Assembly (NCBI RefSeq): GCF_025175675.1
Contig: NZ_JANIOA010000001.1
Location: forward strand, 1-64,000
Length of the DNA: 64,000 bases
DNA from: Sedimenticola hydrogenitrophicus
GTDB lineage: Bacteria; Pseudomonadota; Gammaproteobacteria; Chromatiales; Chromatiaceae
Direction of reading: 5' to 3'
Part shown: one piece after another, positions 52,621-62,526 of the stretch
How positions within the stretch are numbered: the stretch's first letter is position 1
Layout of the letters: the number at the start of each line of letters is the position of its first letter
Program-made: the position numbers and the translations under genes
Notes under the pieces: model-generated
The model's input: only the letters and a program-made list of their open reading frames with translations
The model's database searches: none
Told to the model about the DNA's origin: nothing

Positions 52621-54606
52621 TTACCTCCTGATCGCACCGATCAGGGTATCAAACAGGGTATTGGCCACGGCGATCACCTGGGCCGCCGCCTGGTAGGCCT
52701 GCTGGAACTTCACCAGGTTGGCCGCCTCCTCGTCCAGGTTGACGCCGCTAAGCGAGAGCAGTGAGTTCCGGTGCCGCTCACGTAGGCCATCGGTGGCGTT
52801 GAAATTCACCTCGGCCTGGTGGGTCTTGGTACCCACATCGGACACCAGTTGGGCGTAGGTCTCCTGGAAGGTGGCACTCTCCTGTCCACCGCCGGTCTGC
52901 CCCAGCAGGGTATCGGTCGACTGCAGGTCCGCCAGCTTGAGGGCATTGCGGTTGTCGCCCACGGCACCGCTGTTGTTTTCAATCACAAACCGGTCACCGG
53001 CCGCGGGGGTGCCGCTCAGGGTGAAGCTCATACCGCCGTAGGCCGCGAAGGTGAAGCTGGCACCGTTGCTCTGGGTCGCGGGATCAAAGGCGATGGTCCC
53101 GCCCGGGCCGCCGGTAACGGTGAACCCGGGTCCACCCAGGTGTGCCGTGGCGCCCCACTCCAGGGTGATGGTGGCCGGTCCGGCCAAGGGAAGATTGGCG
53201 GTACTGCTGAAATCGGGCTGGGAGATAGCCCCGCTACCCTGGTTGGGGCCACCGGCCGAGTTGGTCGAATGGACCGCCCGGATCGGGCCCGCTACCGCTA
53301 TTTTCCGCGGATCGCTGATCAGCAGTTCCATGTTTCTGGCGGCATCCCGGGTCGGCTGAATCAGGTAGCTGTCACCGGCCGCCGCGGCGGCCGATATGGT
53401 CACGGCGATGCCGTCCACTTCCGCGGTCGTATACGGGTAGGTGCCGCCGGTATTGAGGGTGGTGACCTGGCCATCGGAGAGCCGGGTCAGGGTGAACTGG
53501 TCGGCCACTGTGGTCGCCTTCAGTTCATAGTCACTGGCCGTCAGGTTGCCGGTATCGACAAAGGCCGCCGTCACCACGGCCGAGCCGGTATTATTGGCGT
53601 TATCCAGAATGCCCACGCTGTGGGACGCAAAAAACTGCCCGCCAAAGCTGCCATCCAGATCCAGACCCTGCTGGTGCTGGCTGTTGATCTGGTCGGTCAT
53701 ACCGATTGCCACCAAACCCAGTTGATTCATGGCCGGCTGCAATATCTGGTCCCGATAGTTGATCAGTCCACTGATCTCGCCACCACTCAGTTGGGAGGTG
53801 ATCACCTGGGTACCCGAGACATTGGTAAAGGCGATGTCGCGTTGGCTGGGATCACTGCTGCTGTTGACCGATGTCAGCGTGGCACTGGTGCCGCCCATCA
53901 CCAGTGCCTGGCCCTTGCCGATAAAGACATTCCACGCCCCGTTATCCTGCGGCACCACCGAGATGCCCACCAGCTTGGAGAGATCATTGAGCAGCACCTC
54001 CCGCTGATCCAGCAGATCATTGGGCGAACCGCCGCCGGAGGCACCGACGGCCTCCACGATCCCCTGGTTGATCCGGGCGATCGATTGCGCCAGTCCGCTG
54101 ATCTCGTTCGCCAGGTCGCTCATCTCCTTGTTCACGTTATTGTTGGCATCGCTGAACTGGCGACTGAGATCCTGGTAGCGATTGACCATCGCCCCCGCCT
54201 CGGACAGCAGCACCTGCCGGGTGGAGATGGATGAGGGGTCATCCGCCACCACCTGCATGGCATTGAAGAAATCCTGAATGGCGGGATCCAGGCCGATATT
54301 GGGGTCGGCCAGGATATTGTCGATGCGGCTGGCGTGGGTGTGATAGTTCTCCATTTCGGAGGCGGAGGTCTGGGCCGTGCGCATCTGGGTGGCGAGGAAA
54401 TCGTCGTACATGCGCTCGATCTCGATCACCTTGACACCGGAACCGAGGTAGCCGACGCCGGTCAGTTGCGGGATCTGCGTCGCCAGGTTGACCCGTTGCC
54501 GGCTATACCCCTCGGTCTCGGAATTGGCGATATTGTGCCCGGTCGTTGACAGCGAACGCTGAAACGAGAGCAGTGCCGATGTGCCTATGTTGAGTATGCC
54601 TGCCAT
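52621..54606 (-). CDS. flgK: Flagellar hook-associated protein 1 (FlgK)
   Basis: A 661-aa junction protein. N-terminal INIGTSAL-like start (ILNIGTSALLSFQRSLSTTG, HNIANSETEGYSRQRVNLAT) and C-terminal SLSGVNLDEEAANLVKFQQA, YQAAAQVIAVANTLFDTLIG. The large middle domain includes an extra beta-rich module (about residues 460-540). Standard for the family. Confidence 0.97.
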   Translation of the reverse strand: MAGILNIGTSALLSFQRSLSTTGHNIANSETEGYSRQRVNLATQIPQLTGVGYLGSGVKVIEIERMYDDFLATQMRTAQTSASEMENYHTHASRIDNILADPNIGLDPAIQDFFNAMQVVADDPSSISTRQVLLSEAGAMVNRYQDLSRQFSDANNNVNKEMSDLANEISGLAQSIARINQGIVEAVGASGGGSPNDLLDQREVLLNDLSKLVGISVVPQDNGAWNVFIGKGQALVMGGTSATLTSVNSSSDPSQRDIAFTNVSGTQVITSQLSGGEISGLINYRDQILQPAMNQLGLVAIGMTDQINSQHQQGLDLDGSFGGQFFASHSVGILDNANNTGSAVVTAAFVDTGNLTASDYELKATTVADQFTLTRLSDGQVTTLNTGGTYPYTTAEVDGIAVTISAAAAAGDSYLIQPTRDAARNMELLISDPRKIAVAGPIRAVHSTNSAGGPNQGSGAISQPDFSSTANLPLAGPATITLEWGATAHLGGPGFTVTGGPGGTIAFDPATQSNGASFTFAAYGGMSFTLSGTPAAGDRFVIENNSGAVGDNRNALKLADLQSTDTLLGQTGGGQESATFQETYAQLVSDVGTKTHQAEVNFNATDGLRERHRNSLLSLSGVNLDEEAANLVKFQQAYQAAAQVIAVANTLFDTLIGAIRR

Positions 54607-54642
54607 CTGTCTGTCCTGGTTGCGGCTGACGCCGCTCTACGT

Positions 54643-55704
54643 TCATAGCGGCCGTGATGCCTCTGGCTTGAGCCTTTCCAGCGCCCGGGTCATTTCCGAC
54701 CCATTCAGTACCGCGTTGATTTTATTCGCATATTCAGGGTCGGTCGCATAACCGGCCCGCTGCAATTCCGTGAAATAGGTCGCACTGTTTTCAGTGGCGC
54801 CCAGCGCTTCGCTATAGCGCGGGTTCGACTGCAGGAAATCCACATAGTCATGAAAGCTGTCCCGCAACGACGCGTAGGCACGGAAAGAGGCCCGCCGCTT
54901 CACCGCCGTGCCCGCCTCGTACTCCAGGCTACCGACACTCACCCGGTCGCCGTCCCAGCCGCGGTCCGCCTTGATACCGAACAGATTGTTGGCCGGCGCC
55001 CCTTCGGCGGTGCGGATCAGCTTTTTCCCCCAACCGGTCTCGAGCGCGGCCTGGGCCAGCAGTGCCTGGGGCTTGAGCCCGATCAGCCCCGCCGCCTCGC
55101 TGGCCCAGGGCCAGAGGTTTTCGACAAACTCCTCGGGACTCCAGTGGCGCGGATCGGGCTGTTCCGTGGCGTCAAGGCCGGTGAGGCCCGCCCTATCCGC
55201 TGCATCGCTACGGGGTGCCCCTGCAATGCCAGCGGCCGCGGCCTCCTCCTCGAGGCGGCCCGGCCTATCCGCTGCGCCGCTGCCTGCTTCCGCGGCGCTA
55301 TACAGCTTCACCGCCATCGCCAGGCGCCGATAATCCTCGATCGACTTGACCGGCAGGCCGATATCGCTATCAATGTCGCTGCCGGCGCCCTCTTCCCCGT
55401 CCGCCCCGGCGGCACCGCCCAGTTGTCGCTTGATCACCTCGGCCAGTCCCATGCCGCCGCTCTCGGCGAGATGGAGGGAGAGTTGCTGATCATACATGTC
55501 GCGGTAAAACAGGCTCTGATCACTGTCCATCAGCCCTTCACCCAGGCTCGCCTGGCGCATGCTCTTGAGCATCTGCTGCACAAACAGCGATTCGAACTGG
55601 CGCGCCACCTCATCCAGCGAGCCCTTGGCATCCGCGGATGCACGGGCCTTGAGCGCCGTCAGGCCCTCCATATTGGTGTAAATTGCCGCGCTGGCCAGTT
55701 CCAT
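54643..55704 (-). CDS. flgJ: Flagellar rod assembly protein / muramidase FlgJ
   Basis: Rod cap and peptidoglycan hydrolase, 353 aa. The N-terminal rod-binding domain has VARQFESLFVQQMLKSMRQA. A variable linker follows, and the C-terminal glucosaminidase domain (about residues 190-340) has LLAQAALETGWGKK with catalytic Glu, NLFGIKADRGWDGD and FRAYASLRDSFHDYVDFL. Its ATG overlaps the flgI stop. Confidence 0.96.
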   Translation of the reverse strand: MELASAAIYTNMEGLTALKARASADAKGSLDEVARQFESLFVQQMLKSMRQASLGEGLMDSDQSLFYRDMYDQQLSLHLAESGGMGLAEVIKRQLGGAAGADGEEGAGSDIDSDIGLPVKSIEDYRRLAMAVKLYSAAEAGSGAADRPGRLEEEAAAAGIAGAPRSDAADRAGLTGLDATEQPDPRHWSPEEFVENLWPWASEAAGLIGLKPQALLAQAALETGWGKKLIRTAEGAPANNLFGIKADRGWDGDRVSVGSLEYEAGTAVKRRASFRAYASLRDSFHDYVDFLQSNPRYSEALGATENSATYFTELQRAGYATDPEYANKINAVLNGSEMTRALERLKPEASRPL

Positions 55705-56861
55705 CAGATGATCACCAGTTCGGCCTTGAGGGCGCCGGCCTGTTTCAGCGCTTCCAGGATGGCCACCAGATCGGAAGGTGCCGCCCCCACCTGATTCACC
55801 GCCCGGACCACCTCGTTGAGGGTGACGCCGGGGTTGAACAGGAACATCCGGCTGCCGCCTTCGGCCACACTCACGTCCGAGCGCGGCACCACCGTGGTGG
55901 TGCCGCCGGAGAGCGCTTCCGGCTGGGAGACCTCATTGCTCTCGCTGATGGTCACCGTCAGGCTGCCGTGGGAGACGGCGGCGGGCGAGACCTGAACCTG
56001 GTTACTGATCACCACCGTACCGGTGCGGGAGTTGACAATCACCCGTGCCGCCACCTCGCCGGGTTCCACCGGCAGATTCTCGATCAGCGAGACAAAGCTG
56101 ACCCGCTGGCCGGGGTCGATGGGGGTGTTGACCCGGACGGACGTCGCATCCAGCGCCCGTGCGGCACCGGGGCCTATCGCCTGGTTGATCGATTCGACCA
56201 CCCGGTTGGCGGTGGTAAAGTCCCCCTCATGCAGATTGAGGGTGAGGAAGGTCCCCTGATTGAAACCCGAGGTGACGGTGCGCTCCACCGTGGCCCCGTT
56301 GGGAATCCGCCCGACACTGGGAATATTGATGGTGATACTGGAGCCGTCGGCACCCGACGCGCTCAGGCCACCCACCACCATGTTGCCCTGGGCAATGGCA
56401 TAGACCCGGCCATCAGCACCCTTCAGGGGCGACATCAGCAGGGTGCCGCCACGCAGACTCTTGGCATCGCCGATGGAGGAGACGGTGATGTCGATCTTCT
56501 GCCCCGGCTTGGCGAACGCCGGCAGATCGGCATTGATCGATACCGCCGCCACATTTTTCGGATTGATCCGGGTGCCGGGGGGCACCACGATGCCGAGCTG
56601 GGTCAGCATGCTCTTCAGGCTCTGTTCGGTGAACGGCGAGGAGCTGCTCTTGTCTCCGGTCCCGTTCAAGCCCACCACCAGGCCGTAGCCGAGCAGCTGG
56701 TTGGTGCGCACCCCGGCGATGGAGGCGAGATCCTTGATACGCTCGGCCTGGGCGGTGGCGGAAAACAGGAGCAGCAGCGCCAGCAGGCCGATGCCGGCCG
56801 CAAACAGGGACCGGCAAACCGTGGCGAACTTCATGGACCTGAACTCAATAGACTGATTCAT
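55704..56861 (-). CDS. flgI: Flagellar P-ring protein FlgI
   Basis: Periplasmic P-ring subunit, 385 aa from ATG 56861 (AGGTGA is 5 nt ahead; an ATG nine codons later is also possible). The signal peptide is [20 protein letters not shown] ending ATAQA. The core has [40 protein letters not shown] and the C-terminal [20 protein letters not shown]. Assembles around the rod in peptidoglycan. Confidence 0.95.
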   Translation of the reverse strand: MNQSIEFRSMKFATVCRSLFAAGIGLLALLLLFSATAQAERIKDLASIAGVRTNQLLGYGLVVGLNGTGDKSSSSPFTEQSLKSMLTQLGIVVPPGTRINPKNVAAVSINADLPAFAKPGQKIDITVSSIGDAKSLRGGTLLMSPLKGADGRVYAIAQGNMVVGGLSASGADGSSITINIPSVGRIPNGATVERTVTSGFNQGTFLTLNLHEGDFTTANRVVESINQAIGPGAARALDATSVRVNTPIDPGQRVSFVSLIENLPVEPGEVAARVIVNSRTGTVVISNQVQVSPAAVSHGSLTVTISESNEVSQPEALSGGTTTVVPRSDVSVAEGGSRMFLFNPGVTLNEVVRAVNQVGAAPSDLVAILEALKQAGALKAELVII

Positions 56862-56870
56862 ACAATTCAC

Positions 56871-57581
56871 CTAAAAGGGGAACAAGGCGCTGATGAAGAA
56901 TCTCCCCAGCCAGCCCATCACGTTGGAGTCGGCCACCGCACCATCACCCACATAGACAATGGTGGGATCGGCCAGGCGGGTGGAGAGCACGGTATTGGTG
57001 GCATCGATATCCGCCGGGCGCACAATACCCGAGACCTTCACATATTCGTTGCCCTGGTTGATGCCGATGCGTTTCTCGCCCCGGACCATCAGGTAGCCGT
57101 TGGGCAGTACCTCGATCACGGTGACGGTGATATCGCCGGTCAGCTCATTGTTCTGTTCACTGTCGCCCTCGCCGGAGAAGTCGTGCTCCGACTCCAGGGA
57201 GAAGTTGAGATTGTTGTCCCGGTTGCTGAGCAGCGGTATCAATCCCGGGGCATTGAACTGGGGCGTGGAGCCGAGCAGGGTCGGATTGGTCACGCTGTTG
57301 CTGTTGGATTTACTGACCTCGGTCGTAGCGCTCTTTTTCGCGTCGGTCTTCTCCGCCAGCTTGATGGTGAGCATGTCGCCGACACGGCGGGCGCGCATAT
57401 CCTCAAACCATGACTGCTCGTACCCGGCCTGATAGATGGAACCGTTACCCACCGGTGCGGGCGGTGCCATCACGGGACGAATCGGCGCGTAGGCCGGGTC
57501 ACGCACCGGGGCGCTTTTGCAGCCGGCCAGACCGGCGGCGACCAGGGCCAGCATCATGAGAGAGAAAAGCCGCTTCGTCAT
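56871..57581 (-). CDS. flgH: Flagellar L-ring lipoprotein FlgH
   Basis: Outer-membrane L-ring subunit, 236 aa from ATG 57581, chosen for AGGTGG just upstream. The lipoprotein signal KRLFSLMMLALVAAGLAGC has lipobox LAGC. Then SWFEDMRARRVGDMLTIKLA, EKTDAKKSATTEVSKSNSNS, and GNEYVKVSGIVRPADIDATN near the end. Confidence 0.96.
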   Translation of the reverse strand: MTKRLFSLMMLALVAAGLAGCKSAPVRDPAYAPIRPVMAPPAPVGNGSIYQAGYEQSWFEDMRARRVGDMLTIKLAEKTDAKKSATTEVSKSNSNSVTNPTLLGSTPQFNAPGLIPLLSNRDNNLNFSLESEHDFSGEGDSEQNNELTGDITVTVIEVLPNGYLMVRGEKRIGINQGNEYVKVSGIVRPADIDATNTVLSTRLADPTIVYVGDGAVADSNVMGWLGRFFISALFPF

Positions 57582-57596
57582 CCCGTCCACCTGTTG

Positions 57597-58382
57597 TTAG
57601 AGCTGGTTGCTCACGTAGGCCAGCATGTCATCGGCGGTGGAGATCGCCTTGGAGTTCATCTCGTAGGCGCGCTGGGTCTCGATCATGTTGACCATCTCCT
57701 CCACCACGTTCACGTTGGAACTCTCCAGGGAGCCCTGCACCACGGTGCCGACCCCGTCAACCCCCGGAGACGCGGTGGTGGGGGAACCGCTGGCCGCGGT
57801 CTCCCGGAACAGGTTCTGTCCCGCCGCCGCCAGACCGGTGGGATTGACAAAATCCGCCAGCTCGATGGTGCCGATCTGGGTCGGCGTGCTGCTGCCGGAG
57901 ACCAGGGCCGAAACCACACCGTCCGAGCCCACCGTGATACTCAGGGTGTTGGCGGGTACGGTGATGGCCGGCTCCATGGCATACCCATTGTTGTCCACGA
58001 TCTGGCCATCCGCGCTCATGCCGAACGAACCGTCGCGGGTGTAGGCGATGGAGCCATCGGGATGCAGTATCTGGAAGAAGCCGCGGCCCTGGATGGCCAC
58101 GTCCAGCGAGTTGCCGGTCTGCATGATATTGCCCTGGGTATGCAGCTTCTGCGTGGCCACGGTGGTGACACCGGTGCCGATAGCCAGGCCCGACGGCAGC
58201 TGGGTATCCTGCGAGGACTGGGCACCGACCTGGCGCACGTTCTGGTAGATCAGGTCCTCGAACGAGGCGCGGTCTCGCTTGAAGCCGGTGGTACTGACGT
58301 TGGACAGGTTATTGGAAATAACCGACATGCGGGTCTGCTGCGCATCCAATCCTGTTTTTGCAATCCAGAGTGCGGGATACAT
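57597..58382 (-). CDS. flgG: Flagellar distal rod protein FlgG
   Basis: 261-aa distal rod subunit. [20 protein letters not shown] and [20 protein letters not shown] at the start, and [40 protein letters not shown] at the end. Exactly the family length. Confidence 0.98.
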   Translation of the reverse strand: MYPALWIAKTGLDAQQTRMSVISNNLSNVSTTGFKRDRASFEDLIYQNVRQVGAQSSQDTQLPSGLAIGTGVTTVATQKLHTQGNIMQTGNSLDVAIQGRGFFQILHPDGSIAYTRDGSFGMSADGQIVDNNGYAMEPAITVPANTLSITVGSDGVVSALVSGSSTPTQIGTIELADFVNPTGLAAAGQNLFRETAASGSPTTASPGVDGVGTVVQGSLESSNVNVVEEMVNMIETQRAYEMNSKAISTADDMLAYVSNQL

Positions 58383-58454
58383 AAGCTGTCATCCTCTATA
58401 ATGTTGCTGTTAGTTTGCCTGCTAAACGTGAACGCAATCTGCGTGCCAATCACA

Positions 58455-59195
58455 TCAGCCCATGCGCATGATGCTGGCGGATGACTCATCGGTCTGTTCC
58501 GCGGTCTTCATCATCTTCACCTGCATCTCGAAGCGGCGCGAAAAATCGATCATGTCCACCATGGAGTCGACGATGTTGACGTTACTGCTCTCCAGTGCGC
58601 CGGTCGCCAGCTGCACCTCGGCATCGGGCTCCAACGGCTGGCCATCCTGCTGGCGCAGCAGACCATCCTGTCCCTTGCGCATGCCTTCCAGTGACGGCGC
58701 CACCATCTTGATCCGATCGATCTCCGCCAGCTCACCGGCCCCCTGGCCCAGCGGGCGGATGGAGATGGTGCCGTCCGCGGCGATCTCGATCTTCTCCGCC
58801 GGCGGTATGGCAATCGGCCCGCCATTGCCGATCACCGGCAAACCGTTGCCGGTGCTCAACAGGCCGTTGGCATCCACCTTCAGATCGCCGCGTCTCGTAT
58901 ACGCCTCGCTGCCGTCGCGCGACTGCACCGCGAACCAGCCGTCGCCTTTGATGGCCACATCGAGATCCCGGCCGGTATGCACGATGGCGCCATGCTTGAA
59001 ATCCACGCCGGGGTTCTCGCTCATGCCATAGACCCGGGTGGGATAGCCGTCGCCGAACACCGGCATGCTGCGAAACTGTTGCAGATCGGCCAGAAAACCC
59101 GGTGTGCTGGCATTCGCCAGGTTGTTGCTGTTACTGGCCTGGGCCAGCAGGGTCTCCTTGGCGCCACTCATCGCAACAAATACCATGCGATCCAT
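58455..59195 (-). CDS. flgF: Flagellar proximal rod protein FlgF
   Basis: 246 aa from ATG 59195, which has AGGAG 7 nt ahead (a longer frame adds 23 unlike residues). MDRMVFVAMSGAKETLLAQA and SNSNNLANASTPGFLADLQQ, and the closing VNIVDSMVDMIDFSRRFEMQ. Proximal rod. Confidence 0.96.
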   Translation of the reverse strand: MDRMVFVAMSGAKETLLAQASNSNNLANASTPGFLADLQQFRSMPVFGDGYPTRVYGMSENPGVDFKHGAIVHTGRDLDVAIKGDGWFAVQSRDGSEAYTRRGDLKVDANGLLSTGNGLPVIGNGGPIAIPPAEKIEIAADGTISIRPLGQGAGELAEIDRIKMVAPSLEGMRKGQDGLLRQQDGQPLEPDAEVQLATGALESSNVNIVDSMVDMIDFSRRFEMQVKMMKTAEQTDESSASIMRMG

Positions 59196-59280
59196 TGTCT
59201 TCTCCTGTGTCTCTGCTCGTGCATTAAGGGTCACTAAGGGGTCAGAGCCGTTAATGCCCGGCACGCCCCCGCCCTCTGCC

Positions 59281-60567
59281 TTAACGGATATTGATAATCG
59301 TCTGGGTCACTGTGTCGGCGGTGGTGATCACCTGGGCGTTGGCCTGAAAATTACGCTGTGCCGTGATCAGGTTGACCAGCTGCTCGGCGATGTCCACATT
59401 GGAGTTCTCCAACCCGCCCGACTGGATCAGGCCGAAGCTGGAGGTTCCCGCCTCACCCATCTGCACATTGCCCGAGGAAAATGTCTCCGCCCAGCTGGTG
59501 TCGCCCAGCTGACGCAGACCCTGCGGATTGTTGAACTTGGCCAGGGCCACCTTACCCAGACCGGTTGACTGTCCATTGGTGAAGCGGGCAAACACCACAC
59601 CCGAGTTATCGATATCGACACCGCTCAGGCGACCCGTCGCATAGCCGTCCTGGGTCAGGTTATTGACCGCGAAGGCCGAGCCGAACTGGGTGGTGTTGTT
59701 GTAATCGAAAGTCAGATTCAGCGCCGCCGCACCCGTAACCGGGAAGGCGTTATAGGCCACGGTGCCGGTAGCGGAGACGCTGCCGGATCCGGTGGTCAAG
59801 GAACCCCCGGTGCTGAAATTCAGGGTGGCGCTGGGATAGGTCGCCGAGGAAGGTGCGGCGGTACTGTTGGTGGTCGGGGTCACGATACTGCCATCGACCG
59901 TGGTATAGACATGCCACTGATTGGCCACCGTATCGGACTCCCGATAGAACATGGTCATGGTGTGGGGCGATCCCAGCGAATCGTATACCGTGGTGGAGGT
60001 GGAGCTGTCGTAGGAGGTGGCTATCGTGGGATCAAACAGCGTCGCGGCCGCGGTCGCCGTACCGCTCACATCCAGATTCACCGCCACATTGGCCGACGTG
60101 GTGGCGGAAGGCGCGCCTGAGAGGGTGGGCAACTGCAGATCCGTGGTGGAGCCGGTGTTGAAATTGGTGGTGCTGCTACCGATCGGGGAGAACACCTGCA
60201 GTCGGTCATTGGCGTGATTGACCACGTAACCATCCCGGTCCACGGTATAGGCGCCGGCCCGGCTGTAAGAGACGTTGCCTGCCGCATCCTCAAGGGTAAA
60301 GAAACCCTCACCATTCAGCGCCAGGTCCAGATTGCTGGAGGTGAAGTTAATGTTGCCCTGGCTGAACTGCTGTGCCACCCGGCTGACCCGCACACCGCGG
60401 CCCGCCGCGGTAGCGCTGACGTCCTGGATGGATGTCGCATAGATGTCGGCAAACTCGGCGCGCGACTGCTTGAAGCCGTTGGTGGCGGCGTTGGCGATGT
60501 TATGACCGGTGACCTGCAGGTCGGTGGAAGCGGCATCAAGTCCGCTCAATGCAATGCGAAAAGGCAT
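59281..60567 (-). CDS. flgE: Flagellar hook protein FlgE
   Basis: 428-aa hook subunit. MPFRIALSGLDAASTDLQVT, GHNIANAATNGFKQSRAEFA, and the C-terminal ENSNVDIAEQLVNLITAQRN, FQANAQVITTADTVTQTIIN. Middle threonine/serine-rich variable domain. Confidence 0.97.
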   Translation of the reverse strand: MPFRIALSGLDAASTDLQVTGHNIANAATNGFKQSRAEFADIYATSIQDVSATAAGRGVRVSRVAQQFSQGNINFTSSNLDLALNGEGFFTLEDAAGNVSYSRAGAYTVDRDGYVVNHANDRLQVFSPIGSSTTNFNTGSTTDLQLPTLSGAPSATTSANVAVNLDVSGTATAAATLFDPTIATSYDSSTSTTVYDSLGSPHTMTMFYRESDTVANQWHVYTTVDGSIVTPTTNSTAAPSSATYPSATLNFSTGGSLTTGSGSVSATGTVAYNAFPVTGAAALNLTFDYNNTTQFGSAFAVNNLTQDGYATGRLSGVDIDNSGVVFARFTNGQSTGLGKVALAKFNNPQGLRQLGDTSWAETFSSGNVQMGEAGTSSFGLIQSGGLENSNVDIAEQLVNLITAQRNFQANAQVITTADTVTQTIINIR

Positions 60568-60589
60568 ACTCTATCTCCTCGAAAAATAA

Positions 60590-61270
60590 TCAGCGGATTT
60601 CTGCAACGGAATCGAATGATACGGGACCCAAACCGGCCAGGTTGACCGTCAGCCCCTGGCCGACGCCACCGATGCTGACACTGTTCACCCTGGCTTCCAG
60701 CAAGGTGTAGGGTGTGACCGTCTCGCCATCCACCTTGGCCGACGCTTCTACCTTGTACTGCCCGGGCGCAACGGCTTCGCCGCTCTCATCCAGGCCGTCC
60801 CAGGAGAAGTTAACCTCGCCCTTGGATTGGGTTCCCAGTTGAATCTCCCTGATCAGGGCACCGGAGGCATCGGAGATCCGCACCGTGACATCGCTGGCCG
60901 GTTCGCTGATCCCCACCACGCCGTTGATCGAACCACCCGCCTCCAGGTTGCCGGTGTTGACCGGCACCAGCACATTGCGCCCCACGATATTGGTCGCCTT
61001 CAGCGCCTGGTCGGAGATCATGCTATCGGCAAATCCCGAGAAAGAGCTGTTCAGTTCATCGATGCCGGAGACCGTGGCAAACTGGGAGATCTGGCTGGCC
61101 AGCTCGCTGTTTTCCATCGGCTTGAACGGATCCTGGTGGGTCAGCTCGGTCACCATCAGTTCGAGAAAATCCTCCAGCTGAAGGGAGTTATCCTTTTTTG
61201 TCTCAAGCTCCCGCGAGAGGCCCAGCGCCTGGTATAGCTGCTCGGTGCCGGCGGCATTGACTGTACTCAT
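60590..61270 (-). CDS. flgD: Flagellar hook-capping protein FlgD
   Basis: 226-aa scaffold for hook assembly. LQLEDFLELMVTELTHQDPF, KPMENSELASQISQFATVSG, then the Ig/tudor-like domain with VNFSWDGLDESGEAVAPGQY. Confidence 0.97.
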   Translation of the reverse strand: MSTVNAAGTEQLYQALGLSRELETKKDNSLQLEDFLELMVTELTHQDPFKPMENSELASQISQFATVSGIDELNSSFSGFADSMISDQALKATNIVGRNVLVPVNTGNLEAGGSINGVVGISEPASDVTVRISDASGALIREIQLGTQSKGEVNFSWDGLDESGEAVAPGQYKVEASAKVDGETVTPYTLLEARVNSVSIGGVGQGLTVNLAGLGPVSFDSVAEIR

Positions 61271-61346
61271 TTGCTTGCTCCTTTATTGTTCGACGCGTCC
61301 CTGCGCCTTACCCCTTCGGGGCTGCGCAAAAATCGCTCCTGGCGAT

Positions 61347-61760
61347 TTATTCACCTAAACGCAATGTGGCAACCATCAACTGCTTGGCGGTATTGACCAC
61401 TTCCACATTGCTTTGATACGAGCGGGAGGCGGAGATCATATTGGCCATCTCCTCCATGACGTTGACATTGGGGCGGAAGATAAAGCCCTCTTCATTGGCC
61501 TTGGGATGGTTTGGGGCATACTCCCTATTGAGGGGTGCCTGACTCTCCACGACCCCCTTGACCTGCACGCCCACGGCCGGCTCGTCCGGATTCAACTGGT
61601 TCAGCAGCGCGCTGAATACCGGCTGACGGGCCCGGTAGGTCTCCTCGATACTACTGCTGACGCTGTCCACATTGGCCATGTTGCTGGCCACGGTATTCAA
61701 GCGCAGGGATTGGGCACTCATGCCGGAGGCGGCGGTGTCGAATATCTTGAACATTGACAT
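61347..61760 (-). CDS. flgC: Flagellar proximal rod protein FlgC
   Basis: 137 aa. SMFKIFDTAASGMSAQSLRL, NTVASNMANVDSVSSS, and NVMEEMANMISASRSYQSNV, EVVNTAKQLMVATLRLGE. It starts 2 nt after flgB. Confidence 0.97.
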   Translation of the reverse strand: MSMFKIFDTAASGMSAQSLRLNTVASNMANVDSVSSSIEETYRARQPVFSALLNQLNPDEPAVGVQVKGVVESQAPLNREYAPNHPKANEEGFIFRPNVNVMEEMANMISASRSYQSNVEVVNTAKQLMVATLRLGE

Positions 61761-61762
61761 GA

Positions 61763-62152
61763 TTATTGTCCCGTAATTGCTTTCTTAAGGGTTTGGATAG
61801 TGCCGCTGAGGAAGCGCAGACTGGTCTGATACTGGATGGCGTTTTCCGCGTAGGCGGTATGCTCGAGCTGACTGTCCACGGTGTTGCCGTCCAGACTCGC
61901 CTGACTGGGTATGCGATAGGCCATCTCACTGGGGGAGATGACGCCGTTGTCCGGGGCTATGTGGTTCGTTTGGGTGGTCCGCAGGGTTACCGCCTGCGGC
62001 ATCTCCTGGCGCAACATCTCGCGGAAATCAAAATCCCGGGCCTTGTATCCCGGGGTATCCGCATTGGCGATATTACCGGCCAGCACCTCGGCACGCCGCG
62101 CATGCAGCTGCAGGGATTGGGCATGGATTCCAAGTATCTTGTCGAAACTCAT
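61763..62152 (-). CDS. flgB: Flagellar proximal rod protein FlgB
   Basis: 129 aa from ATG 62152 (GGAAGC 9 nt ahead; an open extension of 17 residues is not family-like). MSFDKILGIHAQSLQLHARR, AEVLAGNIANADTPGYKARD, ending SLRFLSGTIQTLKKAITG. First rod gene, behind a sigma-54-type promoter. Confidence 0.96.
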   Translation of the reverse strand: MSFDKILGIHAQSLQLHARRAEVLAGNIANADTPGYKARDFDFREMLRQEMPQAVTLRTTQTNHIAPDNGVISPSEMAYRIPSQASLDGNTVDSQLEHTAYAENAIQYQTSLRFLSGTIQTLKKAITGQ

Positions 62153-62185
62153 CGGTCTGCTTCCTGGTTTTACCTGTAAGGCCAG

Positions 62186-62202
62186 TAGCAGACAATGTGC
62201 CA
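62186..62202 (-). promoter_or_regulatory. Candidate sigma-54 promoter of flgB operon
   Basis: The minus strand reads TGGCACATTGTCTGCTA: the invariant GG and GC are exactly 10 nt apart, and only one position of the core (TTGC to CTGC) departs from TGGCAC-N5-TTGC. It lies about 35 nt before the flgB ATG, as expected for class II/III flagellar operons under FleQ/FleR-type activators. Confidence 0.78.
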
Positions 62203-62330
62203 AAATTATATCTATTTGTTTTTAATGGATTTACAGCATGCCCGGCAGCAAAACCACACGGAAGCGGCAAGGTGAGGCCGCCACAGCGGCAAGCCTTGAC
62301 CGGAAATGGATAGATTAAGAGATTAGTGCG

Positions 62331-62464
62331 GTAGGATGCGGTGAGTAACACGAACCGCATCAAGCCTTTCCGCGAGGAGTGGTGCAGGAGGAGTGGTACA
62401 GGGATGTACCGATAACGGAGCCGAGGATGGAATGATGCGGTTCGCAAGCTCACCAGCATCCTAC
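62331..62464. repeat. GTAGGATGCGGTGAG palindrome with nested repeat
   Basis: GTAGGATGCGGTGAGTAACA ... GATGCGGTTCGCAAGCTCAC ... CATCCTAC, carrying GGTACAGGGATGTACCG in its loop, as at 38634-38794. Confidence 0.8.
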
Positions 62465-62526
62465 ATTCGAACCAATAGACGGCGCCCACGGGGCGCCCTG
62501 TGACAGTGATAAACCCGTCGCGCCAG

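Larger units (their letters stand above)
62153..62526. other. 374-nt intergenic region between flgB and cheR
   Basis: It holds the flgB promoter (62186-62202) and a palindromic repeat (62331-62464). A CGGCGCCCACGGGGCGCC hairpin follows at about 62480-62500, possibly a cheR terminator without a clear T run. Confidence 0.65.

Noticed and set aside
51395-62203. Plus-strand open frames across the flagellar genes
   Set aside because: All are shadows of the complete minus-strand flg genes.
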